NCBI GenBank assembly: GCA_031289955.1
Contig: JAITOL010000100.1
Span: 1-48,004 of the forward strand
Origin: Synergistaceae bacterium
Lineage (GTDB): Bacteria; Synergistota; Synergistia; Synergistales; Synergistaceae
Direction: 5' to 3'
Length of the DNA stretch: 48,004 nucleotides
Position numbers and translations under genes: made by a program. Shown one piece after another: positions 1-8,432 of this stretch (its first letter is position 1; each line of letters starts with the position of its first letter). Below the pieces are notes generated by a model. It did not search any database and was not told the origin of the DNA. It saw only the letters and a list, made by a program, of their open reading frames with translations.

Positions 1-890
1 GACGCGCTCTGGTCGAGGAGCCTCATGACTATCTTTTCTCCGTATAACGTGGGCAAAGTGTTGACGCGAAGGTCTATGCGCTTGTCCAGCACCATCACGA
101 TGATACGGCCGTCCTGAGGTTTCCTGCGTTCGGATATATCCATGCCGGCTATTATTTTGAGGCGCGATATGACCGCCGGATGGAGAGTCGCCGGATATTC
201 CATATACTCGTAGAGTGCCCCGTCGACGCGGTACCGGACTTTCGAGACCTTCTCATATATCTCTATGTGGACGTCGGAAACCAGATCCCTGACGGCCTGT
301 TCGAGAATGTTGCTGACGAGCCTTACGACGGGCGCGTCCTCCACAGAAACTCCGGCGACGTCCTGACTGAGCCCGGCCGACGTTATGGAGGTCGCGAAAT
401 CCTCAGCGGCGGACTCGACTTCGCCTATGGCGTCGTCGAGGCTGCTTTGGACCTTGTAGAAGTTCATGAGGGCGCGTCTGACGTCGGAAGCTGTCGCGAC
501 GTTTATGTCGAATTCAGCGTTCGTTATCATGCGAAGTTCGTCGACAGCGATTACGTTCAGCGGATCGGACATGGCTATCGCGATCTTCCCCGAATCGAGT
601 ATCGCGAGAGGGACTGTTTCGAGCCTCTGCGCGACAGATTCCGGTATGATCTTGATAGCTTCCTTCGATGGTTTATACTTTGCAAGAGAAACCAGGGGGA
701 GTTTCAATTGTCTGCTCAACGCGTCCGCAAGTTGACGTTCCGTGAGCCAGCCGTTTTTGAGCAGAATTTCGCCGAGCCGCATCCTGGAAATTTTCTGCTC
801 TTCGAGCGCGGCATCCAGGGTGCTCTTGGCTATAGCGCCCGCATCAACCAAAAGGTCTCCCAGTTTTAAGTGTCTCCATTCCTCGCTCAT
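1..890 (-). CDS. pilB: Type IV pilus / type II secretion assembly ATPase (PilB/GspE family), C-terminal part outside window
   Basis: The ORF track misses this gene because its 3' end lies beyond the left edge. Reading the minus strand from ATG at 890 gives about 296 residues starting MSEEWRHLKLGDLLVDAG. Residues 1-150 match the GspE/PilB N-terminal (MSHEN) domain, with LGEILLKNGWLTERQLADAL. The start of the secretion-ATPase core follows: APVVRLVSNILEQAV, SDVHIEIYEK, and DGRIIVMV..RIDLRVNTLPTLYGEKIVMRLLD. The Walker A motif would come just after the cut. The family powers pilus or pseudopilus assembly from the cytoplasmic face of the inner membrane. A GGAG lies about 8-10 nt before the ATG. 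It is divergent from the hydrogenase operon. PilB and GspE cannot be told apart without the neighbouring genes. Confidence 0.85.
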   Translation of the reverse strand, partial: MSEEWRHLKLGDLLVDAGAIAKSTLDAALEEQKISRMRLGEILLKNGWLTERQLADALSRQLKLPLVSLAKYKPSKEAIKIIPESVAQRLETVPLAILDSGKIAIAMSDPLNVIAVDELRMITNAEFDINVATASDVRRALMNFYKVQSSLDDAIGEVESAAEDFATSITSAGLSQDVAGVSVEDAPVVRLVSNILEQAVRDLVSDVHIEIYEKVSKVRYRVDGALYEYMEYPATLHPAVISRLKIIAGMDISERRKPQDGRIIVMVLDKRIDLRVNTLPTLYGEKIVMRLLDQSA

Positions 891-1167
891 TAAGAGGTCA
901 CTCCGTTCTTTGTCTTTATGACACATAAATACAAAAGCATTATAACTTAATCAACCGTTCGCTTGCAAGTTTAAACCTCGGCTCTTGATCGAATATATCA
1001 GATGTTTCACGCCCCCCTTGTTCATCATCTTTGTCATCGCCGAAAACTCCCGGGCGTGTTTTTGCGTCGCGGCGCCGATTTGTTCAAATTCCCCTTAAAA
1101 AGTATGTGCTACTTAACATTTAGACGCGACTAAAGATATTGAAGGAAAATTATTGAGTCTATTACTA

Positions 1168-1196
1168 TTGCGTTATCCTATTTTATTGCTTAGTAT
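1168..1196 (+). promoter_or_regulatory. Candidate sigma-70 promoter for hndABCD
   Basis: TTGCGT (1168-1173) is followed after 17 bp by TAGTAT (1191-1196) in an AT-rich stretch. This would give a 5' leader of about 160 nt before hndA. The match is moderate only. Confidence 0.35.
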
Positions 1197-1291
1197 ACAT
1201 TAATGTAGTAAAAATTTATAATCGTCGGGTGTATTCCAGCTGATAATGAGTCAAAATCTGCCAGAGCGTTTGAGATGAAGAGTTGAACTAT

Positions 1292-1318
1292 ACGCGCCTC
1301 CATATACGGGGAGCGCGT
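1292..1318 (+). promoter_or_regulatory. Stem-loop in the hndA leader
   Basis: ACGCGC (1292-1297) pairs with GCGCGT (1313-1318), and CTCC/GGGG can pair inside the loop. It lies about 45 nt upstream of the hndA start, within the predicted leader. It has no U-tract beyond three T, so it is not an obvious terminator. It could affect mRNA stability or regulation. Confidence 0.25.
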
Positions 1319-1364
1319 TTGTGCTGTGGCAGGCGCACCTGTATTCAGATAAGGAGGATTGACA

Positions 1365-1841
1365 ATGGGAGAAAAAATTGCGGAAAAAGACATGGTCAGG
1401 CTCGATGAGCTTCTGGCCGATCTTGGAAGTCAAAGGGGGACTCTCATCCCCATTCTGCAAAAATCGCAGGAGATATTCGGTTATCTGCCGAGAGAGGTTC
1501 TTGTCCGCATAAGCGAAAAAACCGGCTCTCCGCTGAGTCGGATTTATGGGGTGGTCACGTTCTACTCTCAGTTTCATCTAAAGCCGCGCGGGCGCAATAT
1601 AGTTCGCTCGTGCCAGGGCACCGCGTGTCACGTGAGGGGAGCTAAGGGCATACTTTCAGAACTGAAAAAAGAGCTCGGACTCGAAGGCGAAGAGGCTACG
1701 ACGAAAGACCTGGGTTTCACGCTGGAAACGGTCGCCTGCATAGGCTGCTGCGGCCTCGCTCCTGTCATCATGGTAAACGATGAAACTCATGGACGCCTTG
1801 TGCCGGATTCGGTGAAGGGTATTCTGGATCAATACAGATAA
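1365..1841 (+). CDS. hndA: NuoE-like [2Fe-2S] subunit of electron-bifurcating hydrogenase (HndA/HydC)
   Basis: This 158-aa cytoplasmic thioredoxin-fold ferredoxin carries the NuoE-type [2Fe-2S] motifs CQGTAC (C-x4-C, near residue 84) and CIGCC (C-x3-C, near residue 124). The N-terminal helical part (LIPILQKSQEIFGYLP) is typical of the family. In HydABC/Hnd enzymes this subunit passes electrons within the NADH/ferredoxin-bifurcating complex. The track begins at TTG 1359, but AAGGAGG at 1351-1357 fits ATG 1365 (7-nt spacing), so I start there. It is the first of four co-directional genes, with hndB 41 bp downstream. The length is normal for the family. Confidence 0.93.
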   Translation: MGEKIAEKDMVRLDELLADLGSQRGTLIPILQKSQEIFGYLPREVLVRISEKTGSPLSRIYGVVTFYSQFHLKPRGRNIVRSCQGTACHVRGAKGILSELKKELGLEGEEATTKDLGFTLETVACIGCCGLAPVIMVNDETHGRLVPDSVKGILDQYR

Positions 1842-1882
1842 TCGGCGTGGACGAAAGACGCTGTTTGGGGAGGTGTGTACCA

Positions 1883-2248
1883 ATGGTCATAAAAAATCTC
1901 GATGATCTTCGCAAGATCAAGGAAACCGCGAAACAGGCCACGAGCGCGCGGCACGAAAACGGCACTCAGGTCATAGTGGGCATGGGCACGTGCGGCATAG
2001 CCGCCGGGGCCAGGACGGTCATGACCGCCATACTCGAAGAAATTTCGCGGCGCGGCATACAGAACGTATCCGTCATGCAGACAGGATGTATAGGCATGTG
2101 CCAGAGGGAGCCGCTCGTGGATGTGGTGCGTCCGGGAGAACCCCGCGTCACCTATGGAAACGTCAAGCCCGAGGATGTCCCAAGGATCATTTCGGAACAC
2201 CTCGTCAACGGACGGATAGTGGGCGACCTGGTCGTAGCCAAAATATAG
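1883..2248 (+). CDS. hndB: Small thioredoxin-like ferredoxin subunit HndB of bifurcating hydrogenase
   Basis: This 121-aa protein has a thioredoxin-like ferredoxin fold and closely resembles HndB of NAD(P)-linked [FeFe]-hydrogenases. The cysteines visible are one in VGMGTCGIAAGAR and two in TGCIGMC (C-x3-C). The position that would complete the first C-x4-C pair is not Cys, so only three Cys are present. I recall that HndB homologues share this GTCGIAAGA form, so it is probably a family trait, not damage. The track starts at GTG 1847. GGGGAGG just upstream of ATG 1883 supports the shorter start. It sits between hndA and hndC, as in Desulfovibrio hndABCD. Its exact electron-transfer role is not evident from sequence. 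Confidence 0.88.
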   Translation: MVIKNLDDLRKIKETAKQATSARHENGTQVIVGMGTCGIAAGARTVMTAILEEISRRGIQNVSVMQTGCIGMCQREPLVDVVRPGEPRVTYGNVKPEDVPRIISEHLVNGRIVGDLVVAKI

Positions 2249-2301
2249 CGTTTCCATACGCCTATATGATGATAAAGATTAGGGAACGGGAGGAATAAAT
2301 A

Positions 2302-4092
2302 ATGGAGAAGCTCGCAAGAGCTCATGTCCTTGTCTGCGGCGGAACCGGCTGCTCTTCGTCCGGATCGAAGGAGATAATACCGGAGATGCGCGATAAGCTC
2401 AAGGAAAAGGGCATGGATATGGAAGTCAAGGTCGTGGAGACCGGATGCCACGGACTTTGTGAATTGGGTCCGCTCGTCATCGTCTATCCGGAGGGCGTGT
2501 TTTACATCAGGGTGAAGCCGGCGGACGTCGACGAGATAATAGAAAATCACCTGATAAAAGGCAGGGTTGTCGAGCGGCTGCTCTACAGGGAGCCCGCGAC
2601 GCTCGCGACCGTGCCCGACTACGACGATATAGCGTTCTACAAGAAACAGAAGCGCTACGCTCTCGTAAACTGCGGCCACATCAACCCTGAATCCCTCGAG
2701 GAATACATCGGGGCGGACGGCTATGAGGGACTCGCTAAAGCTCTCTCCATGAAACCGGAGGAAGTTATAGGCGAGGTGAAGAAATCGGGGCTGCGCGGCA
2801 GAGGCGGCGGCGGATTCCCCACCGGCAATAAATGGCAGTTCACCAGGGCCGCCGCCGGAGACAAAAAGTACGTCATCTGCAATGCCGACGAGGGTGACCC
2901 GGGCGCTTTCATGGATAGATCCGTTCTCGAGGGCGACCCGCACAGAATTCTCGAGGGCATGATAATCTGCGGCTATTCCGTGGGCGCGGACGAGGGTTAT
3001 ATCTACTGCCGCGCGGAATATCCGCTGGCCATCAAACGCCTCCAGGGCGCCATCAAGCAGGCGATGGATACGGGTCTTCTCGGCGAGAATATCCTTGGCA
3101 GCGGGTTTAATTTCACGATCCACATCAAGGAAGGCGCCGGAGCGTTCGTCTGCGGCGAGGAAACCGCTCTCATCGCTTCCATCGAAGGCCGCCGCGGCAT
3201 GCCGCGTCCGCGCCCTCCGTTCCCGGCAAACTCCGGGCTCTGGGGCAAGCCGAGCAATATAAATAACGTCGAGACGTTCGCCAATATCCCGTCAATCCTG
3301 CGAGACGGAGGAGACTATTTCGCGTCCCAGGGTACGGAAACCAGCAAGGGCACGAAGGTATTCGCGCTCACCGGAAAGATAAACAACACGGGTCTCGCGG
3401 AGGTGCCGATGGGGATCACCATGCGCGAGATAATATACGACATCGGCGGCGGCATCCCGGACGGCAAGAAGTTCAAGGCGGTTCAGATAGGCGGCCCGTC
3501 GGGAGGATGTCTTCCGGAGCAGCTCTTAGACCTCGCCATAGATTACGAATCGCTGACGAAAGCGGGCGCGATGATGGGTTCGGGCGGACTCGTCGTCATG
3601 GACGAGACGACCTGCATGGTCGATGTGGCCCGCTACTTCCTGAACTTCACTCAGGACGAGTCCTGCGGCAAATGCACACCCTGCCGCGAGGGAACGAAGA
3701 GGATGCTCGAAATATTAAACCGTATCTGCGACGGCCATGGAACGGATGACGACATCCCGCTTCTCGAGTCTCTCGCGAGCTCCATAAAGGCCGGTTCGCT
3801 CTGCGCTCTGGGCCAAACCGCTCCCAACCCGGTTCTCTCGACGCTCAATTTCTTCCGCAACGACTATGAGGCCCATATAAAGGATCATAAGTGCCCGGCC
3901 GGCGTGTGCGCCGCTTTCGTGGGTTACACGATAACGGACAACTGCCGCGGGTGCGGACTGTGCAAAAAAGTATGCCCCGTCGACGCCATTACCGGCGAGA
4001 TCAAGGGTAAACACCTCATCGATCCGAACAAGTGCATCAAATGCGGCGCTTGTCAGGCCAAGTGTCCGTTCAAGGCGATCGATAAAGGTTGA
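2302..4092 (+). CDS. hndC: NuoF-like NADH-binding flavoprotein subunit of bifurcating hydrogenase (HndC/HydB)
   Basis: This 596-aa subunit has the HydB/HndC domain order. An N-terminal thioredoxin-like [2Fe-2S] domain comes first (CGGTGC and CHGLC, residues 1-110). The NADH/FMN Rossmann-like domain follows (GLRGRGGGGFPTGNKW near 160; CNADEGDPGAF), then the SLBB region, then a [4Fe-4S] site ESCGKCTPCREG near 455. Two C-terminal [4Fe-4S] ferredoxin motifs close it (CRGCGLCKKVCP, CIKCGACQAKCP). In characterised relatives FMN here is the bifurcation site linking NADH, ferredoxin and the H-cluster subunit. GGGAGG precedes ATG 2302. hndD begins 23 bp after the stop. The protein is cytoplasmic, with all expected motifs intact. 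Confidence 0.95.
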   Translation: MEKLARAHVLVCGGTGCSSSGSKEIIPEMRDKLKEKGMDMEVKVVETGCHGLCELGPLVIVYPEGVFYIRVKPADVDEIIENHLIKGRVVERLLYREPATLATVPDYDDIAFYKKQKRYALVNCGHINPESLEEYIGADGYEGLAKALSMKPEEVIGEVKKSGLRGRGGGGFPTGNKWQFTRAAAGDKKYVICNADEGDPGAFMDRSVLEGDPHRILEGMIICGYSVGADEGYIYCRAEYPLAIKRLQGAIKQAMDTGLLGENILGSGFNFTIHIKEGAGAFVCGEETALIASIEGRRGMPRPRPPFPANSGLWGKPSNINNVETFANIPSILRDGGDYFASQGTETSKGTKVFALTGKINNTGLAEVPMGITMREIIYDIGGGIPDGKKFKAVQIGGPSGGCLPEQLLDLAIDYESLTKAGAMMGSGGLVVMDETTCMVDVARYFLNFTQDESCGKCTPCREGTKRMLEILNRICDGHGTDDDIPLLESLASSIKAGSLCALGQTAPNPVLSTLNFFRNDYEAHIKDHKCPAGVCAAFVGYTITDNCRGCGLCKKVCPVDAITGEIKGKHLIDPNKCIKCGACQAKCPFKAIDKG

Positions 4093-4115
4093 TCCGGGAA
4101 GGAGGGGAGAACGAT

Positions 4116-5864
4116 ATGTCCAGCGTAAATGAAACAACTGTGAAAGTGACGATAGACGGGCAGGAAATAAGCGTGCCCAGGAGCTATACCATATTGCAGG
4201 CGGCCCGCCTGGTCGGACTAAATATACCGCATCTCTGCTATCACCCGGAGCTCGCCCGCGAGGGCAACTGCCGCGTCTGCCTCGTGGAGGTGGAGGGGGG
4301 GCGCTCGCTCGTGGCCAGCTGCGTCTATCCGGTAAACGAGGGCATGAAGGTTCACACCAACTCCCCGATAGTCAGGGAGACGCGCAAGACTGTGGTCGAG
4401 CTCATGCTGGCAAATCATCCGGAGGATTGCCTCTTCTGCGTAAAAAACCAGCACTGCGAACTGCAGGAGATAGCGGCCGATCTCGGCATCAGGCGCGTTC
4501 GCTTTCACGGCGAGAAGCGCGTGGCCGAAAAAGACGAAAATAACCCGTCCATAGTGCGCGACCCACAAAAGTGCATACTCTGCACGAGGTGCGTCCGCGC
4601 CTGCTCGGAGCGTCAGGGGCTCGATATTTTCAGCTCCGTCAACCGCGGCTTCAACAGCATCGTCGAGCCAGCCTTCGGCCTCGGCCTCGATGAAGTCGCG
4701 TGCTCCTACTGCGGCCAGTGCACTACCGTCTGCCCGACGGCGGCCCTCACGGAGAAAGACGATACGCAGATTCTGTGGGACGCCCTGGCCGATCCCGATA
4801 AGTTCGTAGTCGTTCAGACGGCCCCGTCAGTTCGTATAGGCCTCGGCGAGGAATTCGGAATGAAGTCCGGCGGCATAGTCACCGGAAAGATGGTCGCGGC
4901 CCTGCGCAGACTCGGTTTCGACAGGGTATTCGACACGGACTTCGCCGCCGACCTCACGATAATGGAGGAGGGTCACGAACTGCTGCATCGCATCAAGACC
5001 GGCGGGGTAATGCCGATGATGACCTCCTGCTCGCCCGGGTGGATCAACTTTGTCGAGACGGTGCATCCGGATATGATACCTCACCTGTCGACGGCCAAGT
5101 CGCCGCAGGGAATGTTCGGCGCCACGGTGAAGACATACTTTGCGGAGAAGGCCGGAATCGACCCGGCAAAGATAGTATCCGTCTCCGTCATGCCCTGCAC
5201 GGCGAAGAAATGGGAGGCTAAGCGCCCTCAGCTCTGCGACAGCGGTTATCGCGACGTCGATATAGTGATCACGACCCGCGAGTTCGCGAGGATGATAAAG
5301 CAGACCGGCGCCGACTTCATGAACCTGTCCGAGGAGGATTTCGACAATCCGATGGGCGTCTCGTCCGGCGCGGGCCAGATATTCGGCGCGACGGGCGGCG
5401 TCATGGAAGCCGCTCTGCGTACGGCATACGAAGCCTACACTGGCAAAACTCTCGAAAACCTCGACTTCATTGGAGTCCGCGGTCTCGCCGGAATCAAAGA
5501 GGCGTCAGTGGACATGGGCGACGGGGTTGTCCTGAAAGTCGCAGTAGCTCATACGCTCCGCAATGCCGAAAAGCTGATAGAGAAAATTAAGGCGGGCACG
5601 GCCGATTATCACTTCATCGAAATCATGGCCTGCCCCGGCGGATGTCTCGGCGGCGGCGGCCAGCCCTATCCGACGGATACCGAAATCCGTCAGGCGAGGA
5701 TGGACGCCATTTACAACGCCGACGCGCACATGAAATATCGCAAATCGCACGAGAACCCAGCCATAATCGAGCTATACGACACATGGATGGGCAAACCCCT
5801 CGGCGAGCGCGCTCATCATCTGCTGCACACCCACTTCAAAGCGTGGGAAGGCCGTTTGAAGTAA
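4116..5864 (+). CDS. hndD: Catalytic [FeFe]-hydrogenase subunit of bifurcating hydrogenase (HndD/HydA)
   Basis: This 582-aa catalytic subunit begins with a plant-type [2Fe-2S] domain (CYHPELAREGNCRVC). A His/Cys-ligated [4Fe-4S] site follows (HPEDCLFCVKNQHC), then two ferredoxin clusters (CILCTRCVRAC, CSYCGQCTTVC). The H-cluster domain shows L1 TSCSPGW, L2 MPCTAKKWE and L3 MACPGGCLGGGGQP, and the small-subunit domain is at the C-terminus. It evolves or oxidises H2 and, with HndA-C, would couple NADH and reduced ferredoxin to H2. GGAAGGAGGGG before ATG 4116 decides the start over TTG 4089. No hydE/F/G maturation genes are in the window, so they must lie elsewhere. A strong hairpin follows the stop. 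Confidence 0.95.
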   Translation: MSSVNETTVKVTIDGQEISVPRSYTILQAARLVGLNIPHLCYHPELAREGNCRVCLVEVEGGRSLVASCVYPVNEGMKVHTNSPIVRETRKTVVELMLANHPEDCLFCVKNQHCELQEIAADLGIRRVRFHGEKRVAEKDENNPSIVRDPQKCILCTRCVRACSERQGLDIFSSVNRGFNSIVEPAFGLGLDEVACSYCGQCTTVCPTAALTEKDDTQILWDALADPDKFVVVQTAPSVRIGLGEEFGMKSGGIVTGKMVAALRRLGFDRVFDTDFAADLTIMEEGHELLHRIKTGGVMPMMTSCSPGWINFVETVHPDMIPHLSTAKSPQGMFGATVKTYFAEKAGIDPAKIVSVSVMPCTAKKWEAKRPQLCDSGYRDVDIVITTREFARMIKQTGADFMNLSEEDFDNPMGVSSGAGQIFGATGGVMEAALRTAYEAYTGKTLENLDFIGVRGLAGIKEASVDMGDGVVLKVAVAHTLRNAEKLIEKIKAGTADYHFIEIMACPGGCLGGGGQPYPTDTEIRQARMDAIYNADAHMKYRKSHENPAIIELYDTWMGKPLGERAHHLLHTHFKAWEGRLK

Positions 5865-5887
5865 GCGACGTTTGGGCAACCGGATAA

Positions 5888-5934
5888 CATACATGAACCG
5901 GGACCGCGAATTTCGCGATCCCGGTTCATGTATG
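5888..5934 (+). terminator. Long hairpin after hndABCD, no U-tract
   Basis: CATACATGAACCGGGA pairs perfectly over 16 bp with TCCCGGTTCATGTATG, with a further CGCG/CGCG inner stem. It lies 24 nt after the hndD stop. No run of T follows on either strand, so intrinsic termination is uncertain. It may instead protect the transcript 3' end or work with Rho. Confidence 0.6.
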
Positions 5935-6090
5935 CCGGCATGAAGCTGAACGATCCGGCGTTATGCCGCCGCCCCCGCGAGTCTCCGGAGAGTATCGCGA
6001 GCTGTTCCGATTCCATAGCTATTATATGTTGCGTGGATGTTTTGCGATGTTTTCGTCAGATTGTTTGGTCGAGTTCGATAATTAGGTATT

Positions 6091-6126
6091 TTTTTGATGT
6101 CATATTGACGATAGCTAATGTACTAT
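6091..6126 (+). promoter_or_regulatory. hutI upstream element, TTGACG-N10-TACTAT, shared with fhs
   Basis: Positions 6091-6113 match 10161-10183 upstream of fhs at 19 of 23 positions, with an identical core ATTGACGATA. TACTAT follows TTGACG after 10 bp. This spacing is too short for an ordinary -35/-10 pair, so the TTGACG element may be an operator or activator site next to a -10 box. It lies 35 nt before the hutI start. Confidence 0.35.
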
Positions 6127-6148
6127 TCAATCAGATGGAGGTGGCCCA

Positions 6149-7396
6149 ATGAAAAAAACTGCCGAACTTGTGATAAAAAACGCTCTTGAACTGCTGACAT
6201 GCGCCGAGGACGCGTCCGACCTCATCGGCGTTGTGAATAACGGTTGGCTTGCCGTGAGCGAAGGCAAAATAGCCGCGCTAGGCGACGAGAAAGAGATAGC
6301 GCCGATGATTTCGGGATCCACCGAGGTTATCGACGCGTCAGGCAAAGTGGTCGCCCCGGGCTTCGTGGACAGCCATACGCATGTCGTGTTCGGAGGAACC
6401 AGGGTGGGGGAGTATTTCGCCAAAATCGAAAATCTGTCGGACGACGAGATAAAACGGCGCGGCATAAAGACAGGTATTTTGACGACGCTCAAACCCACCA
6501 AAGAACATTCTCTGGAGGAACTGTATGAAGAGACCGCGCTTCGAGTCCGCGACATGATAGTCTCAGGCACTACGACCGTCGAGAGCAAGAGCGGCTACGG
6601 GCTCGACCGGGATACGGAGATAAAACAGCTCACTGTGAACCGTCTCCTGGAACGCCGCCTGCCGATAAGCGTCGCGTCCACGTTCCTCGGCGCTCATGGA
6701 TGGCCGCGCGACATGGAAAAAGGAAAATACATGGATTTTCTGATAAACGAGATGATACCGTTCGTGGGTTCACAGGGTCTGGCCGAGTTTTGCGACGCGT
6801 GGTGCGACGAGGGGCATTACACTGCCCGCGAATGTGGCGTCATACTGGAAGCGGGCCTTAAAGCCGGTATGAAGCCCAAACTCCACGAGGGCGGTTATTC
6901 GTACATAGGCGGCGCCGAGGTCGCCGCGGATCTGGGGGCAGTGTCGGCGGATCATCTCAACTACGACCCGAGGCCGTCGCTGCGCCGTCTCGCCAAAGCA
7001 GGCACGGTCGGCACTCCGCTGCCCGGCATAGATTTCGCCGTCGGGCATATTCTGCCGTTCGACCCGGCCCCAATGATCGAAGAGGGCCTGGAGCTCGCGA
7101 TAGCTACGAACTGCTGCCCGGGCTGCTGGTGCACATCTATGCCTTTCATCCTGATACTCGCGTGCAGGGAGCACGGCATGTCGTCGGAACGCGCTATCCG
7201 CGCCGCGACGATCACCGGCGCTAAAGCCCTTTCGAGGCAGGAGACGATAGGGTCGCTCGAAATTGGCAAAAACGCGGACATACAGATATGGAATCTCGAA
7301 CGTCATGAGGATATAGCGTATCACTACATGACGAACCCTGTCGAAACCGTGATCAAGAACGGCCGCGTCGTGGCGCGTAACTCGATGCTCGTCTAG
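6149..7396 (+). CDS. hutI: Imidazolonepropionase
   Basis: This 415-aa amidohydrolase-fold enzyme hydrolyses 4-imidazolone-5-propanoate to N-formimino-L-glutamate, the third step of histidine degradation. The metal-binding motif SHTHVVFGGTR lies near residue 75. The family stretches GAHG, KLHEGGYSYIGGAE and SADHL are present, and FAVGHILPFDPAPM near 310 aligns with the late conserved segment. The length is normal. GGAGG lies 8 nt before ATG 6149. It is followed 43 bp later by ftcD, whose product uses the HutI product. A cytoplasmic metalloenzyme. No defects are seen. Confidence 0.95.
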   Translation: MKKTAELVIKNALELLTCAEDASDLIGVVNNGWLAVSEGKIAALGDEKEIAPMISGSTEVIDASGKVVAPGFVDSHTHVVFGGTRVGEYFAKIENLSDDEIKRRGIKTGILTTLKPTKEHSLEELYEETALRVRDMIVSGTTTVESKSGYGLDRDTEIKQLTVNRLLERRLPISVASTFLGAHGWPRDMEKGKYMDFLINEMIPFVGSQGLAEFCDAWCDEGHYTARECGVILEAGLKAGMKPKLHEGGYSYIGGAEVAADLGAVSADHLNYDPRPSLRRLAKAGTVGTPLPGIDFAVGHILPFDPAPMIEEGLELAIATNCCPGCWCTSMPFILILACREHGMSSERAIRAATITGAKALSRQETIGSLEIGKNADIQIWNLERHEDIAYHYMTNPVETVIKNGRVVARNSMLV

Positions 7397-7439
7397 TATT
7401 TTACTGATATACATAAAATAATTCTCCGGAGGGATGTAT

Positions 7440-8333
7440 ATGAAAAAGATAATGCTTTGCGAACTCAACGTCAGCGAAGGGACCGACTCGGTCAAGATCG
7501 AGGCGGTCACGGACGCTCTGTCGTCGACCCATGACATAACCGTTATAGAGGTCAACTCCGACCATGACCATAACCGAAGCGTTTTTTCGTTTATCGGGGC
7601 GCCTGAGGTAGTCCTCGCTGGCGCCAAGAACGCGGCGGGACGCGCCGTCGAGCTCATAGATATGAGCGTCCACAAGGGGAGCCACCCTCGCATGGGAACG
7701 ATAGACGTCGCTCCGTTCGTGCCTATACGCGGGGTTACGATAGACGAAGCGCTCTCGGTCGCGCGAGAGTTCGGCAAATTTCTCGGATCGCTCGGCGTGC
7801 CTGTCTATTATTATGAGGACGCGGCCACGAGGCCGGAGCGCCAGAACCTGGTCGACATACGCAAAGGGCAGTATGAGGCGCTGGCTGAAAAAATGAAGGA
7901 TGAGGCCTGGAGGCCGGACGAAGGTCCGTTCGCGTTCGTTCCCAAGTCGGGCGCCACTGTAACCGGCGTTCGCTTTCCTCTTGTGGCGTTCAACGTCAAT
8001 CTCCGCACTACCGACCTCTCGGTGGGAAAGGAAATAGCGAAGAGGATGCGTTTTTCGAGCGGCGGCCTCAGATTTTGCCGCGCGATAGCGCTGGAACTCA
8101 CCGATAAGAATATGATACAGGTATCCATGAACCTGACGAACTTCGAGAAGACGCCAATACCCGTGGTGTTCGACATGGTGAAGTCCCTGGCCGACAGCTT
8201 CGGAGTCGGCATAGCGGAGAGCGAACTCGTCGGCCCGCTGCCACTCGCCGCGATAGAGGATGTTATGCGGCATTGTCTGCGCGTGCGAGCCTTCACGGTC
8301 GAGCAGATCGTCGAGAGCCATCTCCTCGGCTGA
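7440..8333 (+). CDS. ftcD: Glutamate formimidoyltransferase (formiminotransferase domain only)
   Basis: This 297-aa protein matches the formiminotransferase half of FTCD. It has the N-terminal CELNVSEGTD, SHPRMGTIDVAPFVP near residue 75 and RGVTIDEALSVAREFG. It transfers the formimino group of formiminoglutamate to tetrahydrofolate, giving 5-formimino-THF and glutamate. The cyclodeaminase half is a separate gene here (fchA, 13961-14590). The track begins at ATG 7434, directly abutting GGAGGG. ATG 7440 has normal 6-nt spacing, so I use it. It is probably co-transcribed with hutI and ends at a strong hairpin shared with convergent hutH. Confidence 0.92.
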   Translation: MKKIMLCELNVSEGTDSVKIEAVTDALSSTHDITVIEVNSDHDHNRSVFSFIGAPEVVLAGAKNAAGRAVELIDMSVHKGSHPRMGTIDVAPFVPIRGVTIDEALSVAREFGKFLGSLGVPVYYYEDAATRPERQNLVDIRKGQYEALAEKMKDEAWRPDEGPFAFVPKSGATVTGVRFPLVAFNVNLRTTDLSVGKEIAKRMRFSSGGLRFCRAIALELTDKNMIQVSMNLTNFEKTPIPVVFDMVKSLADSFGVGIAESELVGPLPLAAIEDVMRHCLRVRAFTVEQIVESHLLG

Positions 8334-8358
8334 TCGGGCCGACGTCATATTGCACAGC

Positions 8359-8402
8359 GCCCAACAAGAAGCTCCCCCGCGCGGGGGAGCTTCTTGTTGG
8401 GC
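8359..8402. terminator. Perfect 20-bp hairpin between convergent ftcD and hutH
   Basis: GCCCAACAAGAAGCTCCCCC pairs perfectly with GGGGGAGCTTCTTGTTGGGC around a GCGC loop. It sits 25 bp after ftcD and 25 bp after the hutH stop, so it can serve both convergent units. There is no T-run on either side. Confidence 0.7.
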
Positions 8403-8417
8403 TGGATTGCCCGCTAA

Positions 8418-8432
8418 TAAGGAGGATTTATG
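8418..8432 (+). promoter_or_regulatory. Orphan Shine-Dalgarno plus ATG abutting the hutH 3' end
   Basis: TAAGGAGGATTTATG on the plus strand is an ideal ribosome binding site with a start codon, but the ATG overlaps the hutH stop codon on the other strand. The 75-codon ORF it opens (8430-8657) is Arg/Pro-rich and antisense to hutH, with no family resemblance. It reads like a scar of an earlier gene arrangement, not a live gene. Confidence 0.35.

Larger units (their letters stand above)
891..1364. other. 474-bp divergent intergenic region between pilB/gspE and hndA
   Basis: No credible gene is present. The part next to hndA is AT-rich and holds a candidate promoter and a small stem-loop (listed separately). 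The short ORFs predicted here on the minus strand have no ribosome binding site and overlap hndA, so I treat them as shadows. Confidence 0.6.

Noticed and set aside
180-869. 229-aa plus-strand ORF at the left edge
   Set aside because: It is the shadow of the minus-strand PilB/GspE gene, which the track misses because it runs off the window.
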